DNA of 64,000 nt from Phragmites australis (taxonomy: Eukaryota > Streptophyta > Magnoliopsida > Poales > Poaceae). Location: NCBI RefSeq assembly GCF_958298935.1, contig NC_084924.1, forward strand, positions 1,674,001-1,738,000, read 5' to 3'. Under the pieces are notes generated by a model. The model saw only the letters and a list, made by a program, of their open reading frames with translations. It was not told the origin of the DNA and made no database searches. The translations under genes were made by a program, and so were the position numbers. Positions 1-12,225 of this stretch are shown here, one piece after another (the stretch's first letter is position 1; each line of letters opens with the position of its first letter).

Positions 1-553
1 ATTCAGACAGAGCTCGCTATCCGAACATAGCAGCTCGGAGGCGGCTGCGAGATCTGAAAATAGAGGGGAGAAGGTTTTATTTTTGAATTCCTTGAAGGAG
101 CAATCTAAGATAAAGATATCTTATCCCTAGCTAGTGTATTTTTAAGTCTAGATTTAGATTTAAAGTTTAATTAGTGTTTGAATGTGATCTAAAGATGCTT
201 ATGGTTCTAGCCATTTAGATTCTTGAATTAGCTAAAATTTGTGATAAATATTGATTAAATTGTGTAGATTCACATGATTCTAGCATTATATTTAAAAATG
301 TAGCTTGAATTTGATGTTTTATATCCTATAGGAGGTTTTATTATGAATAGGAATTTTTTTTTATAGATCTAGATCTAAATATAGAAGGAGAGAGAATGAA
401 TCCATATTGTTTTGATCTAATTTTTCTCATTGTAGATTCAATTACGTAGGCATATTATAATTATAACAAGACTATTTTTTTTAAAAAAATCCTTTTTATT
501 ACGATTTTCTTATTAATTAATTTATGTATCTAATTTTATGGTTGATGTTAAAG

Positions 554-2670
554 ATGTACAGAGCATGGATGCACGATGCGCCAAGATATGAAGAAATATA
601 CATCAAAGGATTCCCTGTTTTTATTGAAGCCACCGAGAAGGACTCTTTAGCTAAGAAGACAAAGGAAATATAATGTCCATGTTCTAACATTAAGAACAAA
701 AAATTATAGGACAAATCAAACATAATCAAATCATACTTGATCTTGAGAGGTTTTTTCAAGGATTACATAAGTTGGTTCAAACACGGTGAACAACGTATAT
801 GCGAACCAAACGAGGACATCACTCCTGATCAAGTGGATGGTGATGATGATGGTGTCGAAGGAGTTATGATGAATGATGATGCTGATTTCGATATGGAGGA
901 AATGTTGTGCCACGTAGAACCGCATGTTTTAAGGGACATGAGGGGTTTAGATAATTTTGAGGTATTATAGAAGGCATCGAAAGAACTTTTGTATGAGAAA
1001 TTGAAGGGTTGTGATAAGGAGTTCACGGTGTTGCATTCGGTGCTTGAACTTCTATGGTTGAAAGCCAGCAATGGATGATCCGATAAGAGTTTTTTGGATC
1101 TGTTAAGTCTCTTGGCAAACATGTTTCCGAAGCCTAACTCCTTGCCCACCACTACTTATCAGGCGAAGAAGCTTATCTGCACGTTATCATTAGATGTGCA
1201 AAAAATACACACGTGTCCAAACCACTATATCCTCTACCGTAAAGAGTATGAAGCCTTGGATAGATGCCTAATGTGCAATGTGAGTCGGTATAAGAGGAAT
1301 GATAATTGTGATGATGAATATGCTTTCGCCAACGTGAAGAAGAAGAAGACTAATGTTAGTCGTGACAAAGAATACACTTCTTCCAACATGGAGAAGAAGA
1401 GAAAAAGTCATGCGATGGTGATGTGGTACATGCCAGTGATCTCCCACTTGCAGCGTTTGTACTCGAACCTTAGGGACTCTGAACTGATACGTTAGCATTT
1501 TGATAAGTGCAAGAAGGATGGAACTAAACTTCTACACTCCGTTGATGCTAGCCAATGGAGAAAGTTTGATGTCATGTATCCAGATTTCGCTGAAGAACCA
1601 AGGAATGTAAGGTTCGCGTTGAGTACCAATGGAATGAATCCTTTTGATGACATGAGCACCTCACATAGCAGTTGGCCAGTGGTTCTAGCCATCTACAACC
1701 TTTCTCCATAGCTATGCATGAAGCGAAAGTACATTATGTTGTCCATTCTTATCCAATGACTGAAACAACCTGGCACCGATATATATGTGTTTTTGAAACC
1801 ATTGATGGAAGATATGGCGAAACTGTGGAACGATGGGGACCGGGTGTGGGATGAGTTCCGACAACAATACTTCATGTTGAAAGCTATGATTTTTATTACC
1901 ATCAGTGATTATCCCGCCCTTTTCTCCTATCGGGATAGGTCAAAGGGAAGCAAAGATGTGTAATGTGCTTGGATGAAATCGTGTCTGTGTACCTTCCGTA
2001 CTCACAAAATGTAGCGTACACATGACACCGATGGTTTTTACTCAAAACTCGCAAATACCACAAGATAAAAAAATATTTTGACAACATGATTGAGTAAGGT
2101 ACTGGCCCAAAATCTCGCAGTGAGGCACTAGTGTTTAAAATGGTCAAGAGCATCAAAGTTGTTTTTGGGAAGCTACCGAAGGATAAAAAGAGTAAGAAAC
2201 GTGAGACGCCGACCAGCATGCTGTGGAAGAAGATGCCGATTTTTTAAAAGTATTTTCCCTACTGGAAGGACTTGAACGTTCGCCACAGCATCGATGTCAT
2301 GCACATTGAGAAGAATATGTGTAATAGCATAATTGGCCTCTTACTGGACATATCGAACAAGACAAAAGATGGATAACTACAGGTTCACAACTGTCGACCT
2401 CAACATTGTAGGCACAAAGATGACATGTGGGTACTCACTGATCACGCCGCACATGTTTTCTATATAATCAACCCTGCGAATGAAAAGAAGTATGTAGTTG
2501 TTGCCGGAAAACAAAGAATTATCGAAGTTGAGAATGTGGGATGAGGAAGAATACAATCAGTTCGATGATGTGCCGCCTTTTGAAGATCCAGAAAAGATCA
2601 AACTTGTAGAAGCGACCCTCAATAGATCTGTGATGCTCTACATGCACCTTGATGGTCTAGTAAAAACAAT
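554..2670 (+). pseudogene. TNP2-like CACTA transposase remnant
   Basis: This is a degenerate copy of the DDE-type transposase of plant CACTA elements, which cuts and joins element ends. The start, MYRAWMHDAPRYEEIYIKGF at 554, matches the transposase-associated domain. About 1195-1300 carries the cysteine block HTCPNHYILYRKEYEALDRC typical of TNP2 proteins. About 1630-1750 resembles the family's NPF..MSTSHS.WPVVL segment, and about 2280-2380 the R-H-x-IDVMHIEKN segment. In-frame stops (for example near 671, 968, 1494 and 1710) and frameshifts interrupt it, so no intact protein can be made. The family call rests on several motifs in the right order and is firm; the exact ends are approximate. 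Confidence 0.85.
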
Positions 2671-3812
2671 TTAAGGCAAATAGTGTCATGTTATGTAACT
2701 TAGTTTCTATTACGACATTCATGTTGTGTAAATTAATTTCCAATATGATATTTCATATGTAACTTAATTTCCAATGTGCTTATTGATTCCCAAAAGTGAC
2801 AAAAATGATAATGTCCAATAGACTTGTCAAAAACATATTTAAAACGATTGTATACGCATTGCCATGTAACAAAAATATGTAATACAATAATATGATATAT
2901 TGTTTTAAATATATGCATATAGAATTTGTAATAGAAGCATATTTCCAGGAAAATAATAAAAATAAAAAGTAAATGTATTTTCACAAGCGGTTTGTTACGT
3001 CAACTGCCTGTGAAAATGAACTTTCATATATAGCACACGCGAGCCCAATGGAACCCTAGACTCCACTGACTACCTCTCCTCTGCGTCGTCAGGCTGCCTC
3101 TCCTCCGCGTCGTTAGGCTACCTCTCCTCCACGCCGCCGAAGCCCCGACTTTGACGACCTAAGCCCCGACTCCGGCCGTGCTCCTTCCCGGCCCGCGCTC
3201 CTCCCTGGCTGTTGAAGCCCTGACTCCGGCCGCACTCCTCCCCAGCCGTCGAAGCCCTGACTTCGGTCGCCACCTCCCTAGCCTACACTCCTCCCGACTC
3301 CGGTCGCCTCCTCCCCGGACCGTGCTCATCCCCGACTCCAGCCACCTCCTCCCCGACGACGACCGCCGAAGCCGTGGTGAGTAGCACCATCCCCCTCCCG
3401 GTCGATCCGTCATAGCCGGTGCTCCAGTCGAGCCATGTGATGCCTCTTCCTTCTTCTCTATGTGATGCCGGCCATTGTGCCGTTGTGATGCTCGGCCATC
3501 GTGCTGCTGTGATGTTCTATGGAACAATTTAGTGGCAAAAATTGTTAGAACATCCAAACCAATTTTACGTGTGCAATGTGAGTCCGGACCTTCGATCATT
3601 GTCATGTAATGTGTAAGACTGACCAAGCGAAGTTATAGGAATTCTCCATGCATATATGCATGCATGTGAGTCATTGCCCTACATATGTTCTGCCCAGATA
3701 TCCGAAGTGATTCTCTTGTGGTGGACAATTCTTAAGTGATTCTCTTATAGAGGACAATATACTAGCTTTGTTCTGGTAATAATACACTTCTAATGCTTAT
3801 ATCTCACTATTT
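2671..3812. other. CACTA internal spacer, AT-rich then GC-rich
   Basis: No gene is supported. At about 2975-3022 a pair of inverted motifs (cacaagcggtt and aactgcctgtg) resembles CACTA subterminal repeats although it lies inside the element. Bases 3050-3420 are GC-rich with imperfect repeats of about 20-60 bp based on 'ctcctcc' and 'gaagccctgac'. Open frames here on both strands are composition artefacts. Confidence 0.5.
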
Positions 3813-4224
3813 ATGACGAAGAGTCTTATTAAACTAACGAATGTATTGCGTTTTTATTTGAAGTGTCACAAGCAAGGTTTCGATACCGTTCTTTGTGTAT
3901 ACTATGTTTGTCAGTTTCTTAGGACAAACAGAAGGTACACAACGAACCTCGAGGATGTGAGTCATCATTACGCTTGCACATTTTTATTTGGTTCTTTTTT
4001 TATTATCAATAGTGAAAACTATTTTAGTTGTGTTTTCATTTCAGGCACGGATGATCGAACGTACCCACACCTCTCTCAAAGATGAAGATATCCAAAACGT
4101 CCAATGTGACATGTGCCGGTTTATCATGCACGAAGTCATCCATAAGAGTGGTATATTCTTTGATCTCGGAGGCGAATTGGCTAGCCATCCGAGGCTTTAT
4201 GAGTGGGAGAGAAAAGACTCTTAG
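3813..4224 (+). pseudogene. Ulp1-like (C48) cysteine protease remnant of CACTA element
   Basis: This is the C-terminal part of the SUMO-protease-like protein carried by many grass CACTA elements. The first segment (about 3850-3960) contains [20 protein letters not shown], matching the region around the catalytic cysteine; the family usually has C-G-Y-Y and this copy has C-V-Y-Y. An intron-like gap (about 3960-4043, ending in ttcag) is followed by a second segment with VQCDMCRFIMHEVIHKSG and FDLGGELASHP, the usual end of these proteins. The stop is at 4222-4224. It is only a fragment and the active-site glycine is changed, so I infer it is non-functional. Confidence 0.8.
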
Positions 4225-4614
4225 CAATGTTGGCATGTGACATAAATTGTGATAATATATGTACTTGTGAATATTATTATACTTGTGTTGATTCAAATGC
4301 TATTAAAATCTATGATGTTTTAAATCTATATTGAAAATATGTTAAAATCTGAAGAGAATAAAATATATACTCATTATTATTTTTTGAATAAAACAGTTTT
4401 TCACATATAGTTCCTTAAGTGATCCGTTTGTGAATATCTATCTATCTACAAGCGACACTAAAGTAATCCACCTGTGAAAACCTATTTACACAGGCGTTCT
4501 ATTTTACGTATGTGAAAATTATTCATTTTCAAAACCTTCGATCACAATCGATTATGCTAAACACCTATAAAAATCGATTATGAACCACCTCTGTAAATAG
4601 TTTCTATAGTAATG

Positions 4615-5833
4615 ATTTTAGATCCCGTCTGGAACACATATATTTCATCCGAATCTTGTGAGGATCAAATTTATGTATTATTGCAAAAACCCCATAAAAT
4701 ACAAGAGTACCAATACGCCCAGCACCGTGCTAACAGCAACGAGGTTTCCAGAATAAAGAATGCATGGAACCTTGCATTGCATCTGGTGGTGCCCAGTTTG
4801 ATGCTTAATTCGATCAATCATGGATGAAAAAATATCTCACTCAAGCTTACAAGTTAGATACAAGGAACAAATTAAAAAGGCCGTACCAGCAAGATATTTC
4901 TCTCATTACTCGCCATCAGAGAAATCACACGAGAATTATATTGTTTCGGAAAAAAGAAAAAGAAATCACACACGAGAATGAACAATGATCGACTGGCCTG
5001 ATATCCAGGCTTGTCATGAGGGAAATTAATTAGAAGTTCTTCCTCCTGAATGGTTATATAATCACATGTCTGGTCACATAATCTCGTCTCATGCATGCAG
5101 TAACAGCGGAAGTACGTGGTTAGCGTCGACGACGCTATTACTAGTTAATTTCGATGTCTTTTTAATCATTGGAGAGGCCAGGGCAGGGTTGGAGATCCGT
5201 GATTCTAGCTTCTTTGTCGTCGCGTCACATATCATATGATCATCATTCATCGCATGATTGGCTGATATATAGAGCCGTGCATGCATGGTATACGTCAGTA
5301 GCCGACAGAACATAAAAATATAGATAGGATAGGGACATATGCTGCATATAAATCAGTATTATTTAGGGTAAAAAATACGGTACAAAGTGGTTAATATGAG
5401 ATCTCGTCACAAAAAATAAGACGGCCGCCTTATCTCGCCCTATTAATCGATCCGCTTATGGTATAGGTTGTTGTTCGTATGATCGATCGATGCATCCAGA
5501 TTTATATACATGATGCAGAGAATCGCTGCTCTGAAAAAACAAAAGATTAAGGTTGGAGGAAATGGGAATAAGCTCACTGGGTACGTAGTGGACATGTCGA
5601 TCGGACCACACTCCACACGCACGAACACGAGGAGGGAGGACGACGGATGAGCATCTGCATGGTGGCTGTGGATCGATGGAGATGGAGAACAGAACAACTA
5701 GCGGCTGCATGCATGCATTCGTGTACTGGGCGCACTCGAGCTGCAGCACCAGCAAAAGCAACAGCAGATGGTCCCTTGCTTGGTACCGTTCGTAGCTTTG
5801 TTGTGATGCATGGTCGGGTCCATCGTTCTCACT
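4615..5833. other. Intergenic spacer between two CACTA elements
   Basis: No coding or RNA gene is recognised. The sequence is unique-looking and moderately AT-rich, with short runs such as gatcgatcgatgcat near 5479. It is probably the original flanking DNA between the two transposons. Confidence 0.4.
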
Positions 5834-7592
5834 CACTACGCAGCAACGCAGACACAAGCCACGAAATAATTTAGTAAAATATCTCTGTTTAGACGGTTTT
5901 ATAAGTTATTTATACAAAGATTATCATAAATGGTTCGAAAAACGTCTGTAATGATGACGAGACACGCTCAAGTTGGTAGGACATTTTTATTATAGACGGT
6001 TTCTATTTAGAATTGTCTGTAGTATTAATATAGACGACTTGTATTTGTAACTGTCTGTAATAAAACAAATATCACAGATGACTCCAAACAATAACCGTTC
6101 GTAAAATTAATATAGCCACAATCCAGCCACGATCTATCTAAAATATACGAAGTAAATTAATATCAAAGTAACTAAATAAAAAAGAGCAACCAAACTTTTC
6201 ATAAAAAAATAGAGCTACCATACATGTATGCATGAATAAACCATACAAATGACAATTAATTAAAAATAATTAATGATTACCATTATATTATATATATGTA
6301 TACTTAAAAAATAAGGGCTAACATTAATTCAAAACTTATCGTTAAATACTATATAGTTATTGACAATTTTATATTTATATACGAAAAATCCAAAATTGAT
6401 CTATAACACTTAGATTAAAGCTAGCTATTTATACTAACACATAACTAAACCTTAATATATACTTTGAGCTTGTTTATTTCGGTCATGTAATTAAATCTCT
6501 AATAATTAGACTATTATAACAAGTTCCTAATAAGCATATGACATTTATCATTTTAAAGATGACATTTGGAGATGAATTTGAATTACCTCGTACCTCTTCT
6601 CAACAAGAATAGGTCACTGCTCAACAAGATGAGGAGGCTACTTCTCAGGAGCAAAAAGAATAAACTACAACGCAGAAGTGAAAATGAGGTGGCCAAGGCA
6701 AAAAACCAAATGCCCACAGGTCACTACACTATAACTCACGTCAATGAAGAATGTGTGCCAACAAAGTCTCAGCAAGTTCAGTGGCATTCCGTAGAGCATG
6801 TGCCTCACTTGGAAGGACAATGGTTAGGATAACTTACCAAAACTGGAAGGTCGTGTCATAGAGCGACAAAAATTTATTGTGGGAAACAATTAAAGCCCAA
6901 TTTAACTTCCTTGAAGGAAGTTCCTTGGAGACTATAGAAACACAGGCAATAGCCAAGATGGACAAGACGTGAAAGACCTTCAAGAGCGAGTTATATATAC
7001 ATATGTGAAGCAGGATTTTATCCCCAATAATATTGTTTATAAGTACTTGGTGGATCAATGGATAGAGTTTGTGGCGAGGTGCCACTTTGAGGAATTTTAG
7101 CAGCAGAGTCAGGCTAACAAGGCACGCCAATCACGCAACATGCACCCCCATAGGCTCGGCACCGGTGAGTACGTGCGCAAAGAGTTGGACTGGGACAAGA
7201 AGGAGAAGTAGACAGCTCGGGAGAACCACTCCACACTATTTTCCCAGATCCCAGAGAGGCAGAACCAGAACTAGTTCCAAGGAAGGGTCATATGCTCGTT
7301 CGATGGTTCCATCACCTTCAAGAAGCCAAAAACCGAGCAAGTGGATCAAAGGATCCTGCAACTTTCGGAAGAATCCACTCAAGTATTATTCCAGCCATCT
7401 CGGAAAAAAGACATACTAACCTCAACTCTAGGAAACAAAGAGCACCCTGGTCGCATGCGTGGCATAGGTGTTTCTGTTCCATAGAAATTAGTATTCCCTG
7501 ACGATGTCGATTCATATAGGAGCCGAAGAAGAAACAAAGCTGAGCGCGAAATAACCGAGCATGAACAGATGAGAATGGAGATTGTCGCTGAG

Positions 7593-9109
7593 TGTCGGAG
7601 GACGAACTCCTGTCGCAGGGATCCCGAGAGACCTCTTTTTAGAGATTCGGCCGGGGGGATGATCCTGAATGAGTTCATCGGAGAAATAAATGGAAGTGGA
7701 AATAAATGCAACGGCCGGTGGTGGGGGATGGTCGACCTAGTGCAAAGAGAAATAAATGCACCGGAGTTTAGACAGGTTCGGGCCGCACGGGGGTGTAATA
7801 CTCTACTCCTGTGTGGATGCAATATCCTTCCTCGAAGGGAATCCCTCAAGGATATATCTGGTTACAAGGGTATATTGTCTAACAGAGAGCTTGAGGCTCC
7901 CTTGCTCTAGCTCTGCTCGAACTTGCTTGCGGTGTTCTTCGGATGCTTTCTCGTGTATCTCTCTGATCTTGTTCGCGCCTCTTCTGTCTTGCTGATCTTG
8001 TTTGCTTTCGTGTTCGATCAAGGAGATATTAAGGAGATCTATCTTCCTGTGTTATCCATCCCTTCCTTTTATACACTCGCCGACCACGACTTACCCCAAA
8101 TGGGAAAGAGGGGGCTCAAGTTTCAAGACGCCACGACTGAGAAAGGCGTCATCATTCCCTCTGGGCGAAGTGACAGGGGCGGTGGAAAAACGCGGCGCGC
8201 ATCCGACCACCCGTCACTGTGGACGTCCTGGCGCCGTTGAGAGGGCCCACCGGGCGGCCACAGAGGCACCCGGCGCGCCCACCCTGTCTTGTTCTTCTGC
8301 CAGGGCAGGGTGGCAGGCGGAGCGCTTCGATCCTGGCAATGTTATCCCGAGATACCCCGGATGATACGGGATGGGACCCGTGCAATTAATGGACCCACGC
8401 CCCCCTGCCAAAGTATGGCAGGGACTGACACTGCGGCGGGAGCAGTTGGGAATGTCAGGATGTCAGGCCGCACATGCCCATTAAATGCGGCCTCGGACTT
8501 TTGACTGGTTGACACCTCGTCGATGGGTCCTTCTGGGTCGTCGAGGCATCGGGTGTTCTCGCGCGAACCTTCGGGGAACCGAGTGCTCGGGGGCTGCCAC
8601 GTGCAGCCCCGAGCACTCTCTCCCGAGCACTTCTGTAGAACCTTCGGGAAACCGAGTGCTCGGGGGCTGCCACGCGCAGCCCCGAGCACTCTCTCCCGAG
8701 CACTTCTGTAGAACCTTCGGGAAACCGAGTGCTCGGGGGCTGCCACGCGCAGCCCCGAGCACTCTCTCCCGAGCACTTCTGTAGAACCTTCGGGGAACCG
8801 AATGCTCGGGGGCTGCCACGTGCAGCCCCGAGCACTCTCTCCCGAGCACTTGGCTCTTCGGCCCATCGGGGGACTATGGTACTCGGGGGCGAGCGGGCAC
8901 CTCCCTGAGCACTTTCTTCCCGGTACTTGGACTCTGCGGGTCATCGGGGAACTGGGGTGCTCGGGGACCAGAGGCTGTGGCCCCGAGCACCTTCTCCCGG
9001 AACTTAGATTTCCTCATCCTGCAGGAGGGACCTCGCGGGATGGTGACACGTGGCGGACGGCCGGCCTGGTCTCGGGACTCAGGGACCCCCGGTTCCTGAT
9101 ACACCGACA
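7593..9109 (+). mobile_element. Solo LTR (family A copy 1) with CTGAG target duplication
   Basis: It begins tgtcggagga and ends acaccgaca, so it has TG...CA termini, and is 1517 bp long. It is flanked by a perfect 5-bp direct repeat CTGAG at 7588-7592 and 9110-9114. No internal retrotransposon sequence is present, so this is a solo LTR left by LTR-LTR recombination. It shares its start (TGTCGG then ACTCCTGTCG) and its end (TTCCTGAT.CACCGACA) with the copies at 10351 and 26474. It interrupts the CACTA gene. Family lineage (Ty3/gypsy is likely) cannot be settled without internal sequence. Confidence 0.92.
8565..8856 (+). repeat. Four 73-bp tandem hairpin units inside the solo LTR
   Basis: Units start at 8565, 8638, 8711 and 8784, each 73 bp and nearly identical. 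Each holds a strong palindrome whose arms are gtgctcgggggctg and cagccccgagcac around a short cac(g/t)/cgc loop. More diverged units continue to about 9000. Equivalent but shorter and more diverged arrays lie in the other two copies (about 11260-11700 and 27370-27790). Confidence 0.9.
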
Positions 9110-10229
9110 CTGAGGTCAAAGCAAGGATGAAAGAAAAGATGGATATGCTTGAAGAAATGATGGAACAATGGGTCAAGGAGCGAGTACGAGCTTTCAGGCA
9201 ACAGGATGTAGCCACGACACTTGAATCTCCACAGGCTTGGCACCGGAGTAGCTGCGCATCTGTGCAACTTAGCGCTCCGGATAACATGCTCGATCAACAT
9301 GACTTTCCTGTCGGCAGATTTGAAGGTGACCACCTCTTGGACGACATTCCAAAAGAGGTCCTTTGCGAGAGATACCCTGTCAACGACATGGAGGCAGCCA
9401 CCAAGTGCAAGCTCATACTACCCATCATGGTTGGCATTGATAACATCATTGAGGTTGGAACGAGCTTGACATTCCCATGTGGCAGAGAACAAATGATTCA
9501 CAGAGTCCCGCTATAGCCTGGTTACGCTAGGGTGTCAGTAGACATAGTATATAGGAATTGCATGTCCCTCTCACTTCCTATTCCACTAGAGGATGACGTT
9601 AGGACACTTGACGAGGTCGTTCACTCCTTTATCCAGTGGCTGAAGAAATTCATAACACTGGTTGTCCCTCCACTATCTCCTTAGCCTCTGTCTCCAGTAC
9701 GTGACGGCAGCGACTTCTCTTTTTATCGTTCTCCGCTAAAGGTCAAATCTCCTTCTACACCACATGAGCAACAACAATTGTCCAATAAATCTAGCCAATA
9801 GTCCGCCAAAATGGCACCTTCCGGAAAACGTAGAGCCAGCAAACAGTTGGACAACAGCAAGGAGATAGAAGAAGAACCTCTATCAAAGACCTATGTGGCA
9901 GGCCAACCTTTACTGAGCAAGAAAACATTAGAGCAATTGGGCTGGACAAATATGATTTTGCACGACCTATACACGAAGAGGATCCATGAGGAGAAACATC
10001 TTTCTCCTCATGGTTTTAGCGCCAAGTACCAGTGACAACATTTTCTGAAACCAACTGGAACCTTTCTCGTGACCTTCAAGGATTTATTCCTCTTTTACCG
10101 TTGTGATATGCTAAACGTTAGTCTAATGAGATGCTAGATAATGTAAGTGTTATTAATCGTGGTCTATGCTTAATGAACCGTCTAACTCATTGATACGCTC
10201 ATTCATCTACATTATTCTTATGTGTAGAC

Positions 10230-12225
10230 ATATGATTCAAGAACTCAGGAGAAAGAATCCGAGAATTGGATTCCTCGATCCACAGGTTATATGTGGTTCA
10301 ACGATCACTTGGTCTCCAGGAGAGGTTAAGAAATATGTCGTGGAGGCTATTGTCGGAGAGTGAACTCCTGTCGTAGGGATCCTGGGGGACCCCTTTTTAG
10401 AGATTCGGCCGGGAGGATGATCCTGAATATGTTCGCCAGAGAAATAAATGGGTATGAATGCGATGGCCGGTGGGGTGAAATGATCTAATGCGGAATGGAG
10501 TAAATGCACCAGCGGTTAGACAGGTTCAGGCCGCACGGGGGCGTAACACCCTACTCCTGTATGGATACTATAAATGCCCTAAGAAAGTCCCTCAAGGATG
10601 TTGCTGGTTACAAAAATGTTTATCTATCTTAGAGCCTGGGGCTCTTTGTTCTTCGGCATGTGATCTTCTCTTCTCTGTTTATGAGCAATTGTTCCCTCTT
10701 CCGAAGCTTGTCTTTTTTCTACCCTTTGCTTTCTTCTGTGCCGTCGGCTGCTTTAAATACCCGCCGGCAGCAGCGTGCCCCGAACGGGAGGGGGGAGGGG
10801 GGGCACGAGTTCCGAGATATCATAAATGGAAAGGGCGTCATCATTTCCTCTGGACAAAGTGACCGGGGGTGGAAAATACGTCCCCCGCCCAGTCGTCCGT
10901 CACCATAAATGCACTGGCAACGGGCGCCGTGGAGAGGGCCCACCGGGCAGCCGCAGAGCGGCTCGGCGTGCCCGGCCTGTCTTGTTCTCCTGCCACAGCA
11001 GTGCAGCAGACAGAATGCCTCGGCCCTTACGACGTTATCCCGAGACGGGCCGGATGGCACGGGATGGGACCCATGCATTCAATGACCCCACGCCCTTCTG
11101 CCAGAACGTGGCAGGAACTGACACCGAGCGCGGCGGGAGCAGTTAGAGGTGATATGCCACGCGCACTCTTTAAATGCGGTCTTGAGCCTTTGACTGGCTG
11201 ACACCTCATCGGTGGGCCCCTCGGGGGCCACTGTCAAGGGGCTTTCTGGGTCGTCAGGGAACCGAGTGCTCGGAGGTCACTGTACACCTTCCCGAGCACT
11301 CTCTCCCAAGAATACCCTTTCTTGATCCTCGGGGAACCGAGTGCTCGGGGGTATTGTTCATCTCCCCGAGCACTCTCTCCCGGGCACACTTGTACGGATC
11401 CTCGGGGGGCCGAGTGCTCGGGGGCTGCTGCACACAGCCTCGAGCACTCTCTCCCGGAACTTCCTTCGTGGGTCCTCGGGGTACTTGGGCGCCCAGGGAA
11501 CCACCGCTCGCGATCCCTGGCACACTTCTCCCGGTACTTAGCCTTCCTGGTCGTCAGGGGACTCGGGTGCTCGGAGGTCACCGCACACCTTCCCGAGCAC
11601 CTTCTTCCCAGCACTTAGACTTCGTGGATCATTAGGGAACTGTGGTACTCGGGGACCACCGACTGTGGCCCCGAGCGCCCTCTCCCAGGACTTGATCTTT
11701 TTCACCTTACGGTGGAGACTCCGCGGGATGGCGCCATGTGGTGGATTGCTGGCCTGACCTCGGGATTCGGGGACCCCCAGTTCCTGATACACCGACAGCT
11801 ATGGTCGCTCTCTGTGGATCGAAGGACCTTATTCTTCTACTGTATAACTACCGAGACCATTAGATGCTAGTTTGTATCTATACACACAATCAGCACTATA
11901 TATACCTCGACCCCAGGAACTACGACACAGAGAGGTATTTAGATCTGATAGACTGACACGGGCATTAATGAAGTATGCTTCGATTGACGGGCTTGTACAG
12001 AGAGAAAAACCCTTGGTGACCCACCAACATAAGTTTCTAGTAATAATTCTTCCATCGCACACCAATTTACTGCTATAATATGCATTCTATAGAACTAAAT
12101 TTACCGTGTACAAATTTCTGTAGTGTCACAAGCAGCTGCAGGGCATCAACTTGTGTGGGTATTATGTTGCCCAGTATATGATGCAAATCGTTGACTCTAG
12201 TCCATCAGTATATCTGTCGGTTAGT
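10230..12225 (+). pseudogene. Ulp1-like (C48) protease of the CACTA element, split by a solo LTR
   Basis: Before the LTR, about 10255-10350 reads PRIGFLDPQVICGSTITWSP followed by EVKKYVVEA. Directly after it (11803 on) the frame resumes with VALCGSKDLILLLYNYRDH, matching the region that leads to the catalytic histidine in Ulp1-like proteins (usually LLPYN..DHW; here the W codon is a stop). Near 12125-12185, HKQLQGINLCGYYVAQYMM contains the catalytic-cysteine block CGYY. So both halves of a protease domain are recognisable across the LTR insertion. It is decayed by stops and by the insertion, hence a pseudogene. Confidence 0.8.
10351..11797 (+). mobile_element. Solo LTR (family A copy 2) with GCTAT target duplication
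   Basis: It starts tgtcggagag and ends acaccgaca, 1447 bp. The perfect 5-bp repeat GCTAT flanks it at 10346-10350 and 11798-11802. It has the same orientation and family as the copies at 7593 and 26474. A promoter-like tttaaataccc lies near 10752. It carries the hairpin-type tandem array at about 11260-11700. It interrupts the Ulp1-like gene. Confidence 0.92.

Larger units (their letters stand above)
1..4614 (+). mobile_element. Decayed CACTA (En/Spm) transposon, left end outside window
   Basis: Seen: remnants of two CACTA-type genes in the same orientation (TNP2-like transposase at 554-2670, Ulp1-like protease at 3813-4224). They are followed at about 4380-4600 by short subterminal motifs of the form 'cctgtgaaaa', 'acaggcg' and 'ctgtaaatag'. 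The right end reads tttctatagtaatg, which inverted resembles the CACTA terminus with one change (CATTA). The next three bases, att, would be the target duplication, but the left end lies before base 1. Many stops and frameshifts show the element is dead. The boundary at 4614 is moderately sure; whether all parts belong to one insertion is inferred. Confidence 0.7.
6544..10080 (+). pseudogene. Transposase_24 / TNPA-like CACTA protein, split by a solo LTR
   Basis: Read in pieces, this matches the plant En/Spm family protein containing the Transposase_24 domain. About 6975-7060 reads LQERVIYTYVKQDF and 7105-7180 contains ANKARQSRNMHPHRLGTGEY, a signature of the family. The frame continues to MRMEIVAE at 7570, where the 7593-9109 LTR is inserted. 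It resumes after the LTR with the coiled-coil-like segment VKARMKEKMDMLEEMMEQW (9115 on). Further C-terminal sequence with basic, serine-rich stretches follows to about 10035. Several stops (for example near 6612, 6661 and 9516) show decay apart from the insertion. Role: inferred DNA-binding accessory transposition protein. Confidence 0.75.

Noticed and set aside
3159..3626. 155-residue minus frame in the CACTA spacer
   Set aside because: Arg/Gly-rich translation of GC-rich imperfect repeats, with no conserved features.
8565..8856. Regularly spaced palindromic repeats that resemble a CRISPR array
   Set aside because: The units are contiguous with no unique spacers, lie inside a solo LTR of a plant genome, and there are no cas genes.
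8342..8944. 200-residue minus-strand frame with strong internal repeats, and overlapping shorter frames
   Set aside because: It is the translation of the LTR's 73-bp hairpin array; it recurs in several frames and has no start context or family similarity.
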